A stretch of 64,000 nt of DNA from an uncultured Bacteroidales bacterium (GCA_902779845.1 CACZCZ010000003.1:124001-188000), one strand, 5' to 3'; numbered from the stretch's first letter, positions 45,707-55,606 are shown. Notes: generated from the letters alone by a model not told the origin. Translations and numbers: made by a program.

Positions 45707-45763
45707 GACCTTGCTCTTATGGCCGTAAGACCTTGCTCTTACGCCTCGAAGACCAAGGTCTTC
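45707..45763. repeat. Second locus of the 22-bp unit, ending in a hairpin
   Basis: Two 22-base units beginning GACCTTGCTCTTATGG and GACCTTGCTCTTACGC are followed by GAAGACC-AA-GGTCTTC and a T-run, so the array ends in a terminator-like hairpin. Unit length and sequence match the array at 37580. Confidence 0.85.
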
Positions 45764-45922
45764 TTTTTTCTTTCTTTTGACAGTGTAAAGGTATGAAAAA
45801 TATTGACGTACTCCAAATATTTCTCGAATTATTTTTACAAAATTTTCATAGCGTCCCATGATGCGTTGCGCGTTGCAGCGTTGCAGTTGAAAACACAGAG
45901 TAGGGTAGGTCAAAATTTCGCC

Positions 45923-45966
45923 CTACTTTATATTATAATATATATATATATTATAATATAAAGTAG
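45923..45966. repeat. Perfect 44-bp AT-rich palindrome
   Basis: CTACTTTATATTATAATATA, then TA, meets its exact complement with no loop. It is flanked by oppositely oriented GCGTTGCA-type (left) and TGCAACGG-type (right) tandem repeats, giving a nested inverted structure of about 170 bp. Confidence 0.9.
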
Positions 45967-46336
45967 AACCATTTTTCACCCCTTGCAATCCCTTCTCATG
46001 GACTGCAACGGTGCAACGGTGCAACGCCATTATTTGCAGCGTGTCTTTTCCTGAATTTGGTTGACTCCTTTTAGGCCCTGTTTTTTAACCTTTTCCTATC
46101 CATAAGGAAAAGGTTGACACTCTCCTCCGGCATTGGTTGACCGTTTTCCTGAAAAGGTAGTCTCTTTTCCTAAGAACGTGTAAATAGTAATTGAAAAGTA
46201 TACCACCATAATAATTGAAAAGGGTACCACGCAGACCAGAGTCTTTTGATTGATTTCTGCCGCAAAGGTAATGATTATTTACGATTGGACGATGTGCAAT
46301 GTACAATATTCTGCACTTACGCATGCCGCGGGAGCC

Positions 46337-48049
46337 TCAGACGATGCTGTAGAGGAGCAGGATGATGAGCTGGGCGGTGAGGATGCGCAGGAACATGCAC
46401 AGGGGATATACGGTGCTGTAGCCCACGGCGGGGGCGTCGTTGTTGGCCGTCTGGTTGGCATAGGCCAGGGCAGGGGGGTCGGTGGTGGCACCGGCGATGA
46501 GGCCCATGAGGGTGAAGTAGTTGAGCTTGTACTTCAGGCGCGCCAGCGTTCCGATGATGAGGATGGGGATGATGGTGATGAGGAAGCCGGCCCAGACGTA
46601 GGTGAGGCCGTCGCCCTCGGTGACGGTGTTCCAGAAGGTGGCTCCAGCCTTGATGCCTACGGAGGCGAGGAAGAGTACGAGTCCGAACTCGCGCAGCATC
46701 AGGTTGGCGGAGTTGGTGGTGTAGCTGACGAGGTGGAGCTTGTAGCCGAAGCGGCCGATGAGGATGGCGATGATGAGTGGGCCACCGGCGAGGCCGAGCT
46801 TCACGGGCGTGGGCACGCCGGGCAGGGCGATGGGCATCATGCCGAAGATGATGCCGACGACGATGCCGATGAAGATGGCGCTGAGGTTGGGGTGGTCCAG
46901 GCGCTTCACCTCGTTGCCGAGCATTCCGGCGACGCGGGCGATGGCGTCCTCGGGGCCTACGCATACGAGCTTGTCGCCAATCTGGATGCGCAGGTTGCGG
47001 TCGGCGAAGAGGTTCATGCCGTTGCGGTGGATGCGGGTGACGTTGACGCCATAAACGCTGGAGAAGTGGAGCTGTCCGAAGGTCTTGCCGTTGACATTGG
47101 GCTGGGTGACGAGGACGTTCTTGGAGACCATCTTCACGTCTTGCTCGTCCCATTCCACATGATCCACCGGCCCGATGAAGGCTGAGATGGCTTCCCAGTC
47201 GTCCTCGGCGCAGGTGATGTACATCAGGTCGCCCGTGGTGATGATGCTGTCGCGGTTGGGGATGATGACGTGGCCCTCATGGAGGATGCGCGAGCACACG
47301 AAGTTGCGGCCCAGAAACTCACGAATCTGCAGGATGCTGCGTCCGCTCAGGGCCGGGTTGTTGGCGCGCAGTGTCATGCGGTGGGGCTTGGCGTGGGGAT
47401 TCTCGCTCATCTCCTTCTCTATCTGCTCAGATTCGCTCTTGAGGCTGATGCGACAGATGTAGCGGAGGGCGATGGTGGCACCGATGATGCCAACGACGCC
47501 GAGGGGGTAGGCGCAGGCGTAGCCCGAGGCTATCTGCGGTATCTGGGCAGCACCCTTATAGATGCTGTTCACAGCTTCGGAGGCAGCACCCAGGCCGGGC
47601 GTATTGGTGATGGCGCCACAGAGCACACCCGTCATCATAGAGAGGTTCCACACGTTGGCACCACCATGGATGGAGGGGTTGTAGAAAAGGATGAAGTAGA
47701 GCGCCAGCATCGTGACCACGTTGAGACCTACGATGCCCATGGCCAGCATATTGGCCGTGATGCCGCCCTTGGCAAAGCTCTCGAAGAAGCCGGGGCCTAC
47801 CTGCAGACCGATGCAATAGACGAAGAGGATGAGACCGAAGTCCTGCACGTAGTTGAGCACCTCGGGCGTGCCCGTGAAGCCGATGTGGCCGGCCAGGATG
47901 CCGGCGAAGAGGACAAAGGTGACACCCAGTGAGATGCCGAAAATCTTGAAGCGGCCAAGGGAGATGCCGATGGCGATGACCAATGCATAGAGCACCACGA
48001 TGTGTGCGATGGAATCGGTGTTGGTGAAAAGGTTGATGAGCCAGTCCAT
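46337..48049 (-). CDS. AspT/YidE-type transporter with TrkA-C domains
   Basis: Putative aspartate:alanine exchanger-family carrier of 570 residues. An N-terminal membrane half (about 1-190; [39 protein letters not shown]) leads to two RCK/TrkA-C-like regulatory domains (about 210-370). A second membrane half follows ([31 protein letters not shown]). The GCxxTNTPGL-like stretch ([15 protein letters not shown]) is typical. Substrate unknown. Two minus-strand -7 boxes lie upstream. Confidence 0.88.
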   Translation of the reverse strand: MDWLINLFTNTDSIAHIVVLYALVIAIGISLGRFKIFGISLGVTFVLFAGILAGHIGFTGTPEVLNYVQDFGLILFVYCIGLQVGPGFFESFAKGGITANMLAMGIVGLNVVTMLALYFILFYNPSIHGGANVWNLSMMTGVLCGAITNTPGLGAASEAVNSIYKGAAQIPQIASGYACAYPLGVVGIIGATIALRYICRISLKSESEQIEKEMSENPHAKPHRMTLRANNPALSGRSILQIREFLGRNFVCSRILHEGHVIIPNRDSIITTGDLMYITCAEDDWEAISAFIGPVDHVEWDEQDVKMVSKNVLVTQPNVNGKTFGQLHFSSVYGVNVTRIHRNGMNLFADRNLRIQIGDKLVCVGPEDAIARVAGMLGNEVKRLDHPNLSAIFIGIVVGIIFGMMPIALPGVPTPVKLGLAGGPLIIAILIGRFGYKLHLVSYTTNSANLMLREFGLVLFLASVGIKAGATFWNTVTEGDGLTYVWAGFLITIIPILIIGTLARLKYKLNYFTLMGLIAGATTDPPALAYANQTANNDAPAVGYSTVYPLCMFLRILTAQLIILLLYSIV

Positions 48050-48082
48050 TTATTTTGATGATTGATGAATGACAAAAGTCAA

Positions 48083-48090
48083 CAAAGTTA
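48083..48090 (-). promoter_or_regulatory. -7 box (TAACTTTG), proximal, for the AspT-type gene
   Basis: TAACTTTG 34 bases upstream of the transporter ATG on the minus strand. Confidence 0.5.
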
Positions 48091-48122
48091 ATGAAGGATA
48101 ACGCTCAGCGTTTAGATTCCTC

Positions 48123-48155
48123 ATTAAACTTTCAACTATAAACTTTCAACTTAAA
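48123..48155. repeat. AACTTTC 7-bp-period array
   Basis: Units AACTTTC, AACTATA, AACTTTC and AACTTAA between the two minus-strand promoter boxes. Confidence 0.75.
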
Positions 48156-48163
48156 TTCGGCCG

Positions 48164-48171
48164 CAAAGGTA
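48164..48171 (-). promoter_or_regulatory. -7 box (TACCTTTG), distal, for the AspT-type gene
   Basis: TACCTTTG on the minus strand, a better match than the proximal box. The 7-bp array lies between this box and the gene, so it would sit in the leader RNA. Confidence 0.55.
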
Positions 48172-48268
48172 GTGAAGATTTGTGAATGTAGCATGAATGT
48201 TTTCGTTTTTCTGCCTTGTCCTGCGGAAAATATTGCCCTAAAAGGATGGCGGCATCGCAAATTATGCG

Positions 48269-48276
48269 TACTTTTG
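48269..48276 (+). promoter_or_regulatory. -7 box (TACTTTTG) for xseA
   Basis: TACTTTTG 21 bases before the chosen xseA ATG at 48298; it excludes the longer frame from 48172. Confidence 0.6.
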
Positions 48277-48297
48277 CAGCGCAAGTCAACAACAGCG

Positions 48298-49650
48298 ATG
48301 ACAAAAGACAGCGTTACACTCTTAGAACTGAACAGTCTGGTGCGCTCTGTCGTGGAGCAGAGCCTCGACGGCGAATACTGGCTGGAAGCGGAGCTCAGCG
48401 AGGCGCGGCTGGCACAGAACGGCCATTTCTATGTGGAGTTCGTGCAGAAGGATGCCTCGGGGCGAAGCTTCGTTGCTCGCGCGCGCGGGACCGTGTGGGC
48501 GCGAACCTATAATATGATAGCCCCCCTCTTCGAGCGTGCCACAGGCGAACGGCTGCGGGCAGGCATGAAGGTGAGGGTTCTGGTGACCGTAGCCTTCCAC
48601 GAGCTCTACGGTTACTCGCTGAATGTCGTCAACATCGACCCCTCGTTCACGCTGGGCGACTTGGCCCAGCGGCGCCGCGAGATTCTGGCGCAGCTGGAGG
48701 CCGACGGCATTCTGGAGGACAACCGCCAGCTGCCGCTGCCGTTGCTGCTGAAGCGCATTGCGGTGGTCTCGTCGGCAGGTGCGGCGGGCTACGGTGACTT
48801 CTGCGACCAACTGGCAAACAACGACTACGGCCTCTGCTTCCACGTGCAGCTCTTCCCTGCCGTGATGCAGGGCGCCAATGTGGAAGAGAGCGTACTGGCG
48901 GCCTTGGCTGCCATCGCCGACGAGGCTGAGCGGTGGGACTGCGTCGTGGTCATCCGTGGTGGAGGCGCCACCAGCGACCTGGCCGATTTCGACTCCTACC
49001 CGCTCGCAGCGGCTGTGGCACAGATGCCGTTGCCCGTGCTCGTCGGCATCGGCCATGAGCGCGACGAGACTGTGCTGGACTTCGTGGCGCACACCCGCGT
49101 GAAGACCCCCACTGCCGCTGCCGCCTTCATCATCGACCATGGCGCACAGCAGCTGGCCCTGCTCGACGAACTGCAAGGCCGCATCACCCAAGGCGTGGCG
49201 ATGCGCGTGGAGAACTTGCGACTGCAGTTGGCGCGCTTGGGGCTGAGCTTTGTGCAAAGTGCGAAGTTCAAAGTTCAAAGTTCAAAGTTGAAGGTGGAGG
49301 GCCTGGAACAACGCTTTGTGCAAGGTTCAAAGTTCAAAGTTCAAAGTTCAAAGTTGAAATTGGAGAGCCTGGAACAACGCTTTGGTCAAAGTTCAAAGCT
49401 CAAAGTTCAAAGCTCAAAGTTGAAATTGGAGAATCTGCAGGCGCGGCTGGCTGCCCTCGACCCTGTGCTGCAGCTGCAACGTGGCTACACACTGACCTTC
49501 ACCGCCGACGGACGGTTGGTGCATTCCGCAGCCGACGTGCATCGCGGCGAGCGCCTCACCACACGGTTTGCCGACGGCAGTGTGGAGAGCGTGGCAGACA
49601 ATGTACTACAGCGCAACGACGACCTCGACAGGACAATGGTCGGAGCCTAA
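48298..49650 (+). CDS. xseA: Exodeoxyribonuclease VII large subunit, with 66-bp tandem repeats
   Basis: Catalytic subunit of an ssDNA nuclease. An OB-fold N-terminus (about 1-100; [20 protein letters not shown]) precedes the nuclease domain ([43 protein letters not shown]). Residues 318-383 are three exact 22-residue units whose DNA is a GTTCAAA 7-bp array; the region is where XseA normally forms a long coiled coil. The C-terminal [10 protein letters not shown] strand is intact. At 450 residues it is normal to slightly long. No xseB follows; the 3' end overlaps xth. Confidence 0.93.
   Translation: MTKDSVTLLELNSLVRSVVEQSLDGEYWLEAELSEARLAQNGHFYVEFVQKDASGRSFVARARGTVWARTYNMIAPLFERATGERLRAGMKVRVLVTVAFHELYGYSLNVVNIDPSFTLGDLAQRRREILAQLEADGILEDNRQLPLPLLLKRIAVVSSAGAAGYGDFCDQLANNDYGLCFHVQLFPAVMQGANVEESVLAALAAIADEAERWDCVVVIRGGGATSDLADFDSYPLAAAVAQMPLPVLVGIGHERDETVLDFVAHTRVKTPTAAAAFIIDHGAQQLALLDELQGRITQGVAMRVENLRLQLARLGLSFVQSAKFKVQSSKLKVEGLEQRFVQGSKFKVQSSKLKLESLEQRFGQSSKLKVQSSKLKLENLQARLAALDPVLQLQRGYTLTFTADGRLVHSAADVHRGERLTTRFADGSVESVADNVLQRNDDLDRTMVGA
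49249..49446. repeat. Three 66-bp tandem units inside xseA
   Basis: Units 49249-49314, 49315-49380 and 49381-49446 are in frame. Each starts with a Phe codon and GTGCAA- or GGTCAA-like sequence, then GTTCAAA repeats, and ends in a sequence coding LEQR or LQAR. Their 7-bp sub-period yields FKVQSSK-type heptads. Confidence 0.95.
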
Positions 49651-50361
49651 GATGTCGGTGTGGATGGCGGCGTCGCGAACCTGCGACGCGAGGCGGTTGG
49701 ACACGAGCCAATAGTCGATGCGCCAGCCCACATTCTTCTGGCGGGCTTGGAAACGATAGCTCCACCAGGAATAGACATCGCGCACATCGGGATTGCGCGA
49801 ACGCCACGTGTCGGTGAAACCTGCGGCCAAAAGGGCCGAGAACTTTGCACGCTCCTCGTCGGTGAAGCCGGCATTCATGTGGTTGGTCTTTGGATTCTTC
49901 AAGTCGATTTCCTCATGCGCCACGTTCATGTCACCGCACACCAACACCGGCTTGCGTGCATCCAGCGCCAGAAGATAGCCGCGGAAAGCATCCTCCCAAC
50001 TCATGCGGTAGTCCAGACGTTTGAGACCGTCCTGTGAGTTGGGCGTATAGACCGTGACAACGTAGAAATCATTGTATTCCAGTGTGATGACGCGGCCCTC
50101 GTGGTCGTGCTCCGCGATGCCCATGCCGTAGGCCACGCTCAGCGGGTGGTGCTTGGTGAAGATAGCGGTGCCGCTGTAGCCCTTCTTCTCGGCGTAATTC
50201 CAATAGCTCTCGTAGCCCTCGAAGGCGATGTCCAGCTGGCCCGCCTGCATCTTGGTCTCCTGCAGACAGAAGAAATCGGCGTCCAGAGCGCGGAAGATGT
50301 CCCGGAAGCCTTTGCCGTCGCAGGCACGCAGGCCATTGACGTTCCATGAGATGAATTTCAT
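49606..50361 (-). CDS. xth: Exodeoxyribonuclease III / AP endonuclease
   Basis: Cuts DNA at abasic sites and removes 3' blocks in base-excision repair. The 251 residues start [20 protein letters not shown] carries the metal-binding Glu, and [12 protein letters not shown] and [10 protein letters not shown] carry the catalytic Asp/Asn and Asp-His. ATG 50361 has AGAAAGGA directly upstream and matches the family start. Its last 45 bases overlap the end of xseA on the opposite strand. Confidence 0.95.
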   Translation of the reverse strand: MKFISWNVNGLRACDGKGFRDIFRALDADFFCLQETKMQAGQLDIAFEGYESYWNYAEKKGYSGTAIFTKHHPLSVAYGMGIAEHDHEGRVITLEYNDFYVVTVYTPNSQDGLKRLDYRMSWEDAFRGYLLALDARKPVLVCGDMNVAHEEIDLKNPKTNHMNAGFTDEERAKFSALLAAGFTDTWRSRNPDVRDVYSWWSYRFQARQKNVGWRIDYWLVSNRLASQVRDAAIHTDILGSDHCPVEVVVAL

Positions 50362-50415
50362 TCCTTTCTGATGTAAAAAAGTGATGTTGAGAATGCGAAA
50401 AACGCTTTTCCGCGG

Positions 50416-50423
50416 CAAAGATA
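50416..50423 (-). promoter_or_regulatory. -7 box (TATCTTTG) for xth
   Basis: Minus-strand TATCTTTG 54 bases upstream of the xth ATG, divergent from the Smr-gene promoter. Confidence 0.5.
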
Positions 50424-50467
50424 GCAACTTATTCGTAAATCATCGCTCTCAATTCACATTTTTTACC

Positions 50468-50475
50468 TACCTTTG
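50468..50475 (+). promoter_or_regulatory. -7 box (TACCTTTG) for the DUF2027/Smr gene
   Basis: TACCTTTG 23 bases upstream of ATG 50499, which supports that start rather than the frame opening at 50475. Confidence 0.6.
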
Positions 50476-50498
50476 TGCCCAAATTTAAAATTACGACG

Positions 50499-51758
50499 AT
50501 GAAAATAGGAGATAAAGTACGATTCCTGAACGAAGTGGGCGGCGGCATCGTCGCCGGCTTCGAGGGCAAGAATGTCGTCCTGGTCACCGATGAGGACGGC
50601 TTCGATGTGCCCATGCTCCGTTCGCAGGTGGTGGTGATTGAGACCAACGAGAACAACAGGGTCATCAAGCCTCAGACAACGCCACAGGCACCTTCCAAAG
50701 TGCGTTTCCTGGAGGATGGCGTAGAGGACGATCCCGCGGCTCGCCCGGTGAGCTACCAGCCGAAAGCCGCTGAGCGCAAGGGCGGCGACCTGCTGAACGT
50801 GTGTCTGGCCTTTGTGCCCGAGAACTCCCGTGAACTTTCGGGCACTCGCTTCGAGGGCTACCTTATCAATGATTCCAACTACTACGTCAGCGCCGTCTTC
50901 GCCAACAACGAGGGCGCGGCATGGCACCTGCGTTGGCAGGGCATCATCGAGCCCAACACGAAACAACTATTGGAAACTTTCGACCGCTCGGTGCTCAACG
51001 ACCTGGAGCGCCTCAGCGTGCAGCTGGTGGCATGGAAGCAGGACAAACCCTATCAGATGAAGCCTGCCGTGGGCGTGGAGCTGCGCCTTGACACCGTGAA
51101 GTTCTACAAGCTGCATGTGTTCCAGCCATCGCCTTTTTTCCGCGAACCCGCATTGGTGTATGACATCGTGCGCGACGACCGCCCCATCAAGCAGGTGTTC
51201 GTGGAGGCTGAGGAGGTCCTGGATGCCATGCGAGGCATGGAACATGCCGAGGCACACGAGCCCGAACAAACGGACGAATCCGCTGAAACACAGCAGACAG
51301 AGATACCCGTGACCACTGAGATTCCGCAGCGCACACGAGCCGAAGAGCGCGAAGCACTGAAAGCCGCCAAACGGGCTTTGAAGGAGGAAATACGCGCGCA
51401 GCGGGCCAAAGAGCAGGCCGAGAAGGCACTGCGCAGCCCCTTGTTTTCCAAAAAAACGCAACAGCCGCACACAGACAACGTCATCGAAGTGGATCTGCAC
51501 ATCGATGCACTGCTGGACCACACCGAAGGCCTTTCGCCATCGGTGCTGATGAACACGCAGCTGACAGAATTCCGCATCATCATGGAGCGCAATATCCGCA
51601 AACACGGACAGCGCATCGTCTTCATCCACGGAAAAGGAGATGGAACATTGCGCGAGGCTCTGATTAAGGAACTGCGCTACCGCTATCGTACCTGCACCTA
51701 CGAGGATGCCCCCTTCCAGAAGTACGGACATGGGGCCACAATGGTGACGATAGGGTGA
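50499..51758 (+). CDS. DUF2027 and Smr-domain protein
   Basis: About 419 residues. The N-terminal part (MKIGDKVRFLNEVGGGIVAG) and the central beta-rich part are DUF2027. A charged Ala/Lys/Glu helix (about 285-330) leads to a C-terminal Smr domain with EVDLHIDALLD and IHGKGDGTLREALIKEL. Smr domains are DNA or RNA endonucleases related to MutS2 tails and ribosome-rescue nucleases. The substrate here is unknown. Confidence 0.87.
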   Translation: MKIGDKVRFLNEVGGGIVAGFEGKNVVLVTDEDGFDVPMLRSQVVVIETNENNRVIKPQTTPQAPSKVRFLEDGVEDDPAARPVSYQPKAAERKGGDLLNVCLAFVPENSRELSGTRFEGYLINDSNYYVSAVFANNEGAAWHLRWQGIIEPNTKQLLETFDRSVLNDLERLSVQLVAWKQDKPYQMKPAVGVELRLDTVKFYKLHVFQPSPFFREPALVYDIVRDDRPIKQVFVEAEEVLDAMRGMEHAEAHEPEQTDESAETQQTEIPVTTEIPQRTRAEEREALKAAKRALKEEIRAQRAKEQAEKALRSPLFSKKTQQPHTDNVIEVDLHIDALLDHTEGLSPSVLMNTQLTEFRIIMERNIRKHGQRIVFIHGKGDGTLREALIKELRYRYRTCTYEDAPFQKYGHGATMVTIG

Positions 51759-51806
51759 CGTTGGTTCAGGGATTATTGATTCATTCGTAATTCGGAAAAA
51801 ACAAAA

Positions 51807-53063
51807 GTGCCAAGTCCTAAAGATATACATATTTCAGACTTCGCCTACGAACTGCCGGATGAGCGCATCGCCAAGTACCCGCTGGCGGAGCGCGATGCAT
51901 CGAAGCTTCTAATATATGACCACGGCAACATCTGTCATCGCCATTTCCGCGACCTGCCCGAGCTGCTGCCCGAGGGTTCGCTGCTGGTGATGAACAACAC
52001 CCGTGTCATCCAGGCACGTCTGCATTTCCGTAAGGAGACAGGGGCGCTCATTGAGGTATTCTGTCTGGAACCTGCCGAACCCCACGACTATGTCCTCATG
52101 TTTCAGCAGACGAGGTCGTGCACATGGCATTGTCTCGTCGGCAACAGCAAGAAGTGGAAGGAGGGCGCACTGCAGCGGCAGATTGCCGTGGAGGGGCGCG
52201 AGCTGACGCTGACAGCCACACGCCACACAGACCCGCAGCTGACAGGAAAGCCCGGCGAGTCGGTCATCACCTTCGCGTGGGATGATGACGACGTGACGTG
52301 GGCACAGGTGCTCGACGCCTGCGGCGAACTGCCCATCCCGCCGTACCTCAACCGCAAGACCGAGGCCAGCGACCTGAAGACCTACCAGACCGTCTATTCC
52401 AAAGTGAAAGGCAGTGTCGCCGCTCCCACAGCAGGCCTGCATTTTACCCCCAACGTTCTCGAGGCCATCGACAGCCGAGGCATAGAGCGAGCCGAGCTGA
52501 CGCTGCACGTGGGCGCCGGCACCTTCAAGCCCGTAAAAAGCGAACGCATCGAGGGCCACGAGATGCACTCGGAATGGATTTATGTGCCTCGTAAAGTGGT
52601 GGAGGCGCTACTTCGCCACGGCGGCGAGTGCACGGCTGTAGGGACCACCAGCGTACGTACACTTGAGTCCCTGTATTATATCGGTCTGAAGATTATGGCT
52701 AAGCCTGAAATCACAGAGGACGAACTGAAGGTGGGACAATGGGAACCGTATGGCGAAGCGCAAGGTGACGAGGTGAACGATAAGGGCATGACAAGTGAAG
52801 AATCCTTGAGGGCTATCTTGGATTGGATGGAACGTAACCACCTGAATGCCCTGCACACCGCCACACAGATCATCATAGCCCCAGGTTATCACTACCACAT
52901 CGTCAGGCGAATGGTGACCAACTTCCACCAACCCCAGTCCACGCTCCTGCTGCTTGTGTCGGCCTTCGTGGGCGGCGAGCGCTGGGAGGACATCTATCGC
53001 TATGCTTTGGACAACGACTTCCGTTTCCTCAGCTATGGTGATAGCTCGCTGTTGATACCGTAG
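51807..53063 (+). CDS. queA: S-adenosylmethionine:tRNA ribosyltransferase-isomerase (QueA)
   Basis: Transfers the ribosyl part of SAM to preQ1 in tRNA to make epoxyqueuosine. Family segments are FAYELPDERIAKYPL, LLVMNNTRVIQARL, VAAPTAGLHFTP and HVGAGTFKPVKSERIEGH. At 418 residues it has the longer Bacteroidetes length. The start is GTG at 51807; no in-frame ATG lies upstream. Other queuosine genes are not in the window. Confidence 0.94.
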   Translation: MPSPKDIHISDFAYELPDERIAKYPLAERDASKLLIYDHGNICHRHFRDLPELLPEGSLLVMNNTRVIQARLHFRKETGALIEVFCLEPAEPHDYVLMFQQTRSCTWHCLVGNSKKWKEGALQRQIAVEGRELTLTATRHTDPQLTGKPGESVITFAWDDDDVTWAQVLDACGELPIPPYLNRKTEASDLKTYQTVYSKVKGSVAAPTAGLHFTPNVLEAIDSRGIERAELTLHVGAGTFKPVKSERIEGHEMHSEWIYVPRKVVEALLRHGGECTAVGTTSVRTLESLYYIGLKIMAKPEITEDELKVGQWEPYGEAQGDEVNDKGMTSEESLRAILDWMERNHLNALHTATQIIIAPGYHYHIVRRMVTNFHQPQSTLLLLVSAFVGGERWEDIYRYALDNDFRFLSYGDSSLLIP

Positions 53064-53084
53064 TATCTTTTTTTGTTATTTTCT

Positions 53085-53115
53085 TTTGTGGCGCTGAAAA
53101 AATTATGTACTTTTG
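53085..53115 (+). promoter_or_regulatory. Promoter for the C10 peptidase
   Basis: TTTG (53085-53088), a 19-base spacer and TACTTTTG (53108-53115), 25 bases before ATG 53141. One of the best consensus matches in the window. Confidence 0.75.
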
Positions 53116-53140
53116 CAGCGCCATAAACAATGTATTTCCT

Positions 53141-55498
53141 ATGAATCACACGAAATTCCTGCTTCTTCTTTGGCTCGTGACCCTGCTGCCCGGCAAGGTC
53201 GTGGCCGAGGACATCACCGTGGCTGAGGCCACACGCATCGCACAATCCTTTGACAGCAACCACAACCGCAAGGTGAAGCGCGCGAGTGGGGCACCGGCCG
53301 GGAACACGGTGAAGTGGGTCAGCTCGCGCTTCGAGAACGGAGCTCCCCTGTACCATGTCTTCTCGCGCGGCGAACAAGGATTCGTCATCGTAGGCGGCGA
53401 CGATGCCGTGCGGCCCGTGCTGGCCTACTCCGACAAGAGCACGATCACCGCGCTGGACGAACTTCCACCAGCCATGCAGGAATTGCTGGACCTCTATGCT
53501 GTCAGCATGACGCAGCTGAAACAACTGCGCGCAAGGGGCTATGTCATCGATGACACCGACGTCCCCGAACCAACAAAGGCCGTCAGACCCATGCTCGTCA
53601 CCCAGTGGGGGCAAGGTGAACCCTACAACTTGTTATGTCCATACAGCGGCAGTGCACGATGCATCTCGGGTTGCGTGGCAACGGCCATGGCACAGCTGAT
53701 GTACTTCTACAAACATCCCATGCGTGGAACTGATGATCACTCCTACGTGTGGAATGGGAAGGAACTGTATTCAGACTTCTCCAGCCATTACTATGACTGG
53801 GACAACATGTTCACGGTTTACACAGCCTCCTGCACGAACACACAGAAGCAGGCCGTGGCTCAATTGATATACGACTGCGGTGTTTCCGTGGAGGCCCGCT
53901 ATGGCGCCAACCTCACCGAGGCAAACATCTACCGTCAGTTCGTCAATTACTTCGGCTATGACTCTAGCAGCGCATGGATTTATAAGTCGAGTCGCAGCAA
54001 CGTCTTCTGGGAAAAGACCATCAATGACGAACTGCTGGCAGGGCGGCCCGTCTATTACCGGGGCGCGAACGAGAACGGCGCCGGGCACTTGTATGTCATC
54101 GACGGTTGCGACGATAATAACTACTATCACATCAACTGGGGATGGGACGGGCGCGAAGACGGCTTCTTCACCATCACCTTCCCTTACCACATGGGGACTT
54201 ACTGGGACGGTGCTTGCTGCATCATCGGGCTGCGACCGGCTGAGGAGACAGAGGCCGAGGACTTCACCTCTGCCACGCCTTATGCCTTGGAGTTTCCTGT
54301 GTGCGGAATGACAGCTGATGCCAGATACAACTATTTCATTGGCAACTTCTCGAATCACTCCACCAGTTCCTATCTCGTCGAGCACGGAGCCCGCTTCACC
54401 AACGTCGCTACAGGCGAAAGCTTCGAATGCGCCAACTGGACAGATCAGTGGGCTCCAAAGGCAGAGTTCGAATGGATGTCCTTTAACTTCTACGATCTCG
54501 ATCTGACACCGGGAACCTATGAGGTGGAACCGCTCTACCGCGTTGACGGGGAGGGCGAATGGAAACAATACCACTCGCTGAGCGAGGGCATCCGTCCGCC
54601 GCGACTTGAAGTCTTAGGCAACGTGCCCAAGGGCAAAAACCGCTGCTATCTCGGCAATAAGCCAGAAGTCTTCGGCAATTTGACCATGAGCCGCAACGGA
54701 GAGGATTATGTTTCCTTCGGCATCAACCTTGCCACCAGGAACCTGGAGCCGCAAGTGCTTATCATGGGCGTACAGCTCACCGACACGAAAACACGGGAGG
54801 TGGAATATGTCCCTTGCTACCGCATCCTGCTTACCAGCCAGGGACTGAATCTCAACTACGACCTGCATGCGAGGAAGATATCTCATGCCGGCACATTCAA
54901 GGCCGTGCTGGCCTGCCGTGATGCGCACTACGGCAGCGAGTGGCAGACGCTGAGGTATGGCACGACGCTCGCCAACGTGGGAAACATCACCGTCACCGAC
55001 GACAGCGACATGAAGTTTCTCGTTGAGGATATGGGCGTGGGCGACGACACGGGCATCACCAGCATGCCACTAACAGCACGCTTCCGCGTGCGTGCACTGG
55101 AAGACGCTGAGGGCGTTCTCCAGTTCTCATGGGGACTGGGATGGACGGAGGAGACCGTCAGCATGAAACAGGGCGAGGTGCGAGAGTTTACCTACACCAA
55201 CAGGTATCCCGATGCAGAACTCGACAAAGCCTATTACCTCTATTCGTTCGTCAACGTGGATGGAAACGGGTTCTATAACAACCTTTCCACCTGCTACTTC
55301 ATCGACGACGCGACACAGGTGGAGAATGTGCCTCAAGATGCCGACGAACTCTACTCCGACACACCAGCAGATGTCTTCACGCTTTCGGGCGTGCAACTCC
55401 GCAGCGCAGCGCCCGCAGCCTCCGCATTACGCTCACTCCCGCGTGGAACATATATTGTTAAGCAGGGTACGAAAGCACGAAAAGTACAGCTAAAATAA
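53141..55498 (+). CDS. C10 (streptopain-like) cysteine protease with type IX sorting tail
   Basis: Secreted protease of about 785 residues. A signal peptide (FLLLLWLVTLLPGKVVA) is followed by a SpeB-like inhibitory pro-domain (about 25-150) and the catalytic domain, with Cys in CISGCVATAMAQ, His in GAGHLYVIDG and the NWGWDG motif. Beta-sandwich domains follow. The C-terminus (VFTLSGVQLRSAA and LPRGTYIVKQGTKARKVQLK) is a T9SS sorting tail. It probably degrades host or dietary protein at the cell surface. Confidence 0.92.
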   Translation: MNHTKFLLLLWLVTLLPGKVVAEDITVAEATRIAQSFDSNHNRKVKRASGAPAGNTVKWVSSRFENGAPLYHVFSRGEQGFVIVGGDDAVRPVLAYSDKSTITALDELPPAMQELLDLYAVSMTQLKQLRARGYVIDDTDVPEPTKAVRPMLVTQWGQGEPYNLLCPYSGSARCISGCVATAMAQLMYFYKHPMRGTDDHSYVWNGKELYSDFSSHYYDWDNMFTVYTASCTNTQKQAVAQLIYDCGVSVEARYGANLTEANIYRQFVNYFGYDSSSAWIYKSSRSNVFWEKTINDELLAGRPVYYRGANENGAGHLYVIDGCDDNNYYHINWGWDGREDGFFTITFPYHMGTYWDGACCIIGLRPAEETEAEDFTSATPYALEFPVCGMTADARYNYFIGNFSNHSTSSYLVEHGARFTNVATGESFECANWTDQWAPKAEFEWMSFNFYDLDLTPGTYEVEPLYRVDGEGEWKQYHSLSEGIRPPRLEVLGNVPKGKNRCYLGNKPEVFGNLTMSRNGEDYVSFGINLATRNLEPQVLIMGVQLTDTKTREVEYVPCYRILLTSQGLNLNYDLHARKISHAGTFKAVLACRDAHYGSEWQTLRYGTTLANVGNITVTDDSDMKFLVEDMGVGDDTGITSMPLTARFRVRALEDAEGVLQFSWGLGWTEETVSMKQGEVREFTYTNRYPDAELDKAYYLYSFVNVDGNGFYNNLSTCYFIDDATQVENVPQDADELYSDTPADVFTLSGVQLRSAAPAASALRSLPRGTYIVKQGTKARKVQLK

Positions 55499-55539
55499 GA
55501 AAAAAAGTTAATATTTATGGCCGTTCGGGAACTTTTGTG

Positions 55540-55547
55540 TACTTTTG
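55540..55547 (+). promoter_or_regulatory. -7 box (TACTTTTG) for ndk
   Basis: TACTTTTG 60 bases upstream of the ndk ATG. Confidence 0.55.
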
Positions 55548-55606
55548 CGGCCGAAAAGTGGAGTAGGACAAACTCTATTAACGAAAACGACACGTAAAGT
55601 ATAAAT

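Larger units (their letters stand above)
45164..46336. other. Repeat-rich gene-free stretch between nrdG and the AspT-type transporter
   Basis: About 1.17 kb with no credible gene. In order it holds a TTCACTT 7-bp-period array (45180-45230), a GC-rich palindromic element (45463-45503), two copies of the 22-bp unit ending in a hairpin (45707-45763), GCGTTGCA repeats (about 45862-45884), the 44-bp palindrome (45923-45966), GGTGCAAC repeats (about 46007-46027), a hairpin AACCTTTTCCT/AGGAAAAGGTT (46087-46115), and two units of AATTGAAAAG followed by TACCAC. Short frames here lack family features. Confidence 0.8.

Noticed and set aside
45671-45913. 80-codon minus-strand frame in the gene-free stretch
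   Set aside because: It runs through the 22-bp units and Lys/Arg-rich low-complexity sequence; no family features and no good promoter.
46087-46115. Intrinsic terminator
   Set aside because: The hairpin is strong, but the T-run precedes it on the plus strand, so neither strand has a U-tract after the stem.
48172-48297. N-terminal extension of XseA
   Set aside because: A -7 box lies inside it at 48269, and the protein sequence there is not like the OB-fold start of the family.
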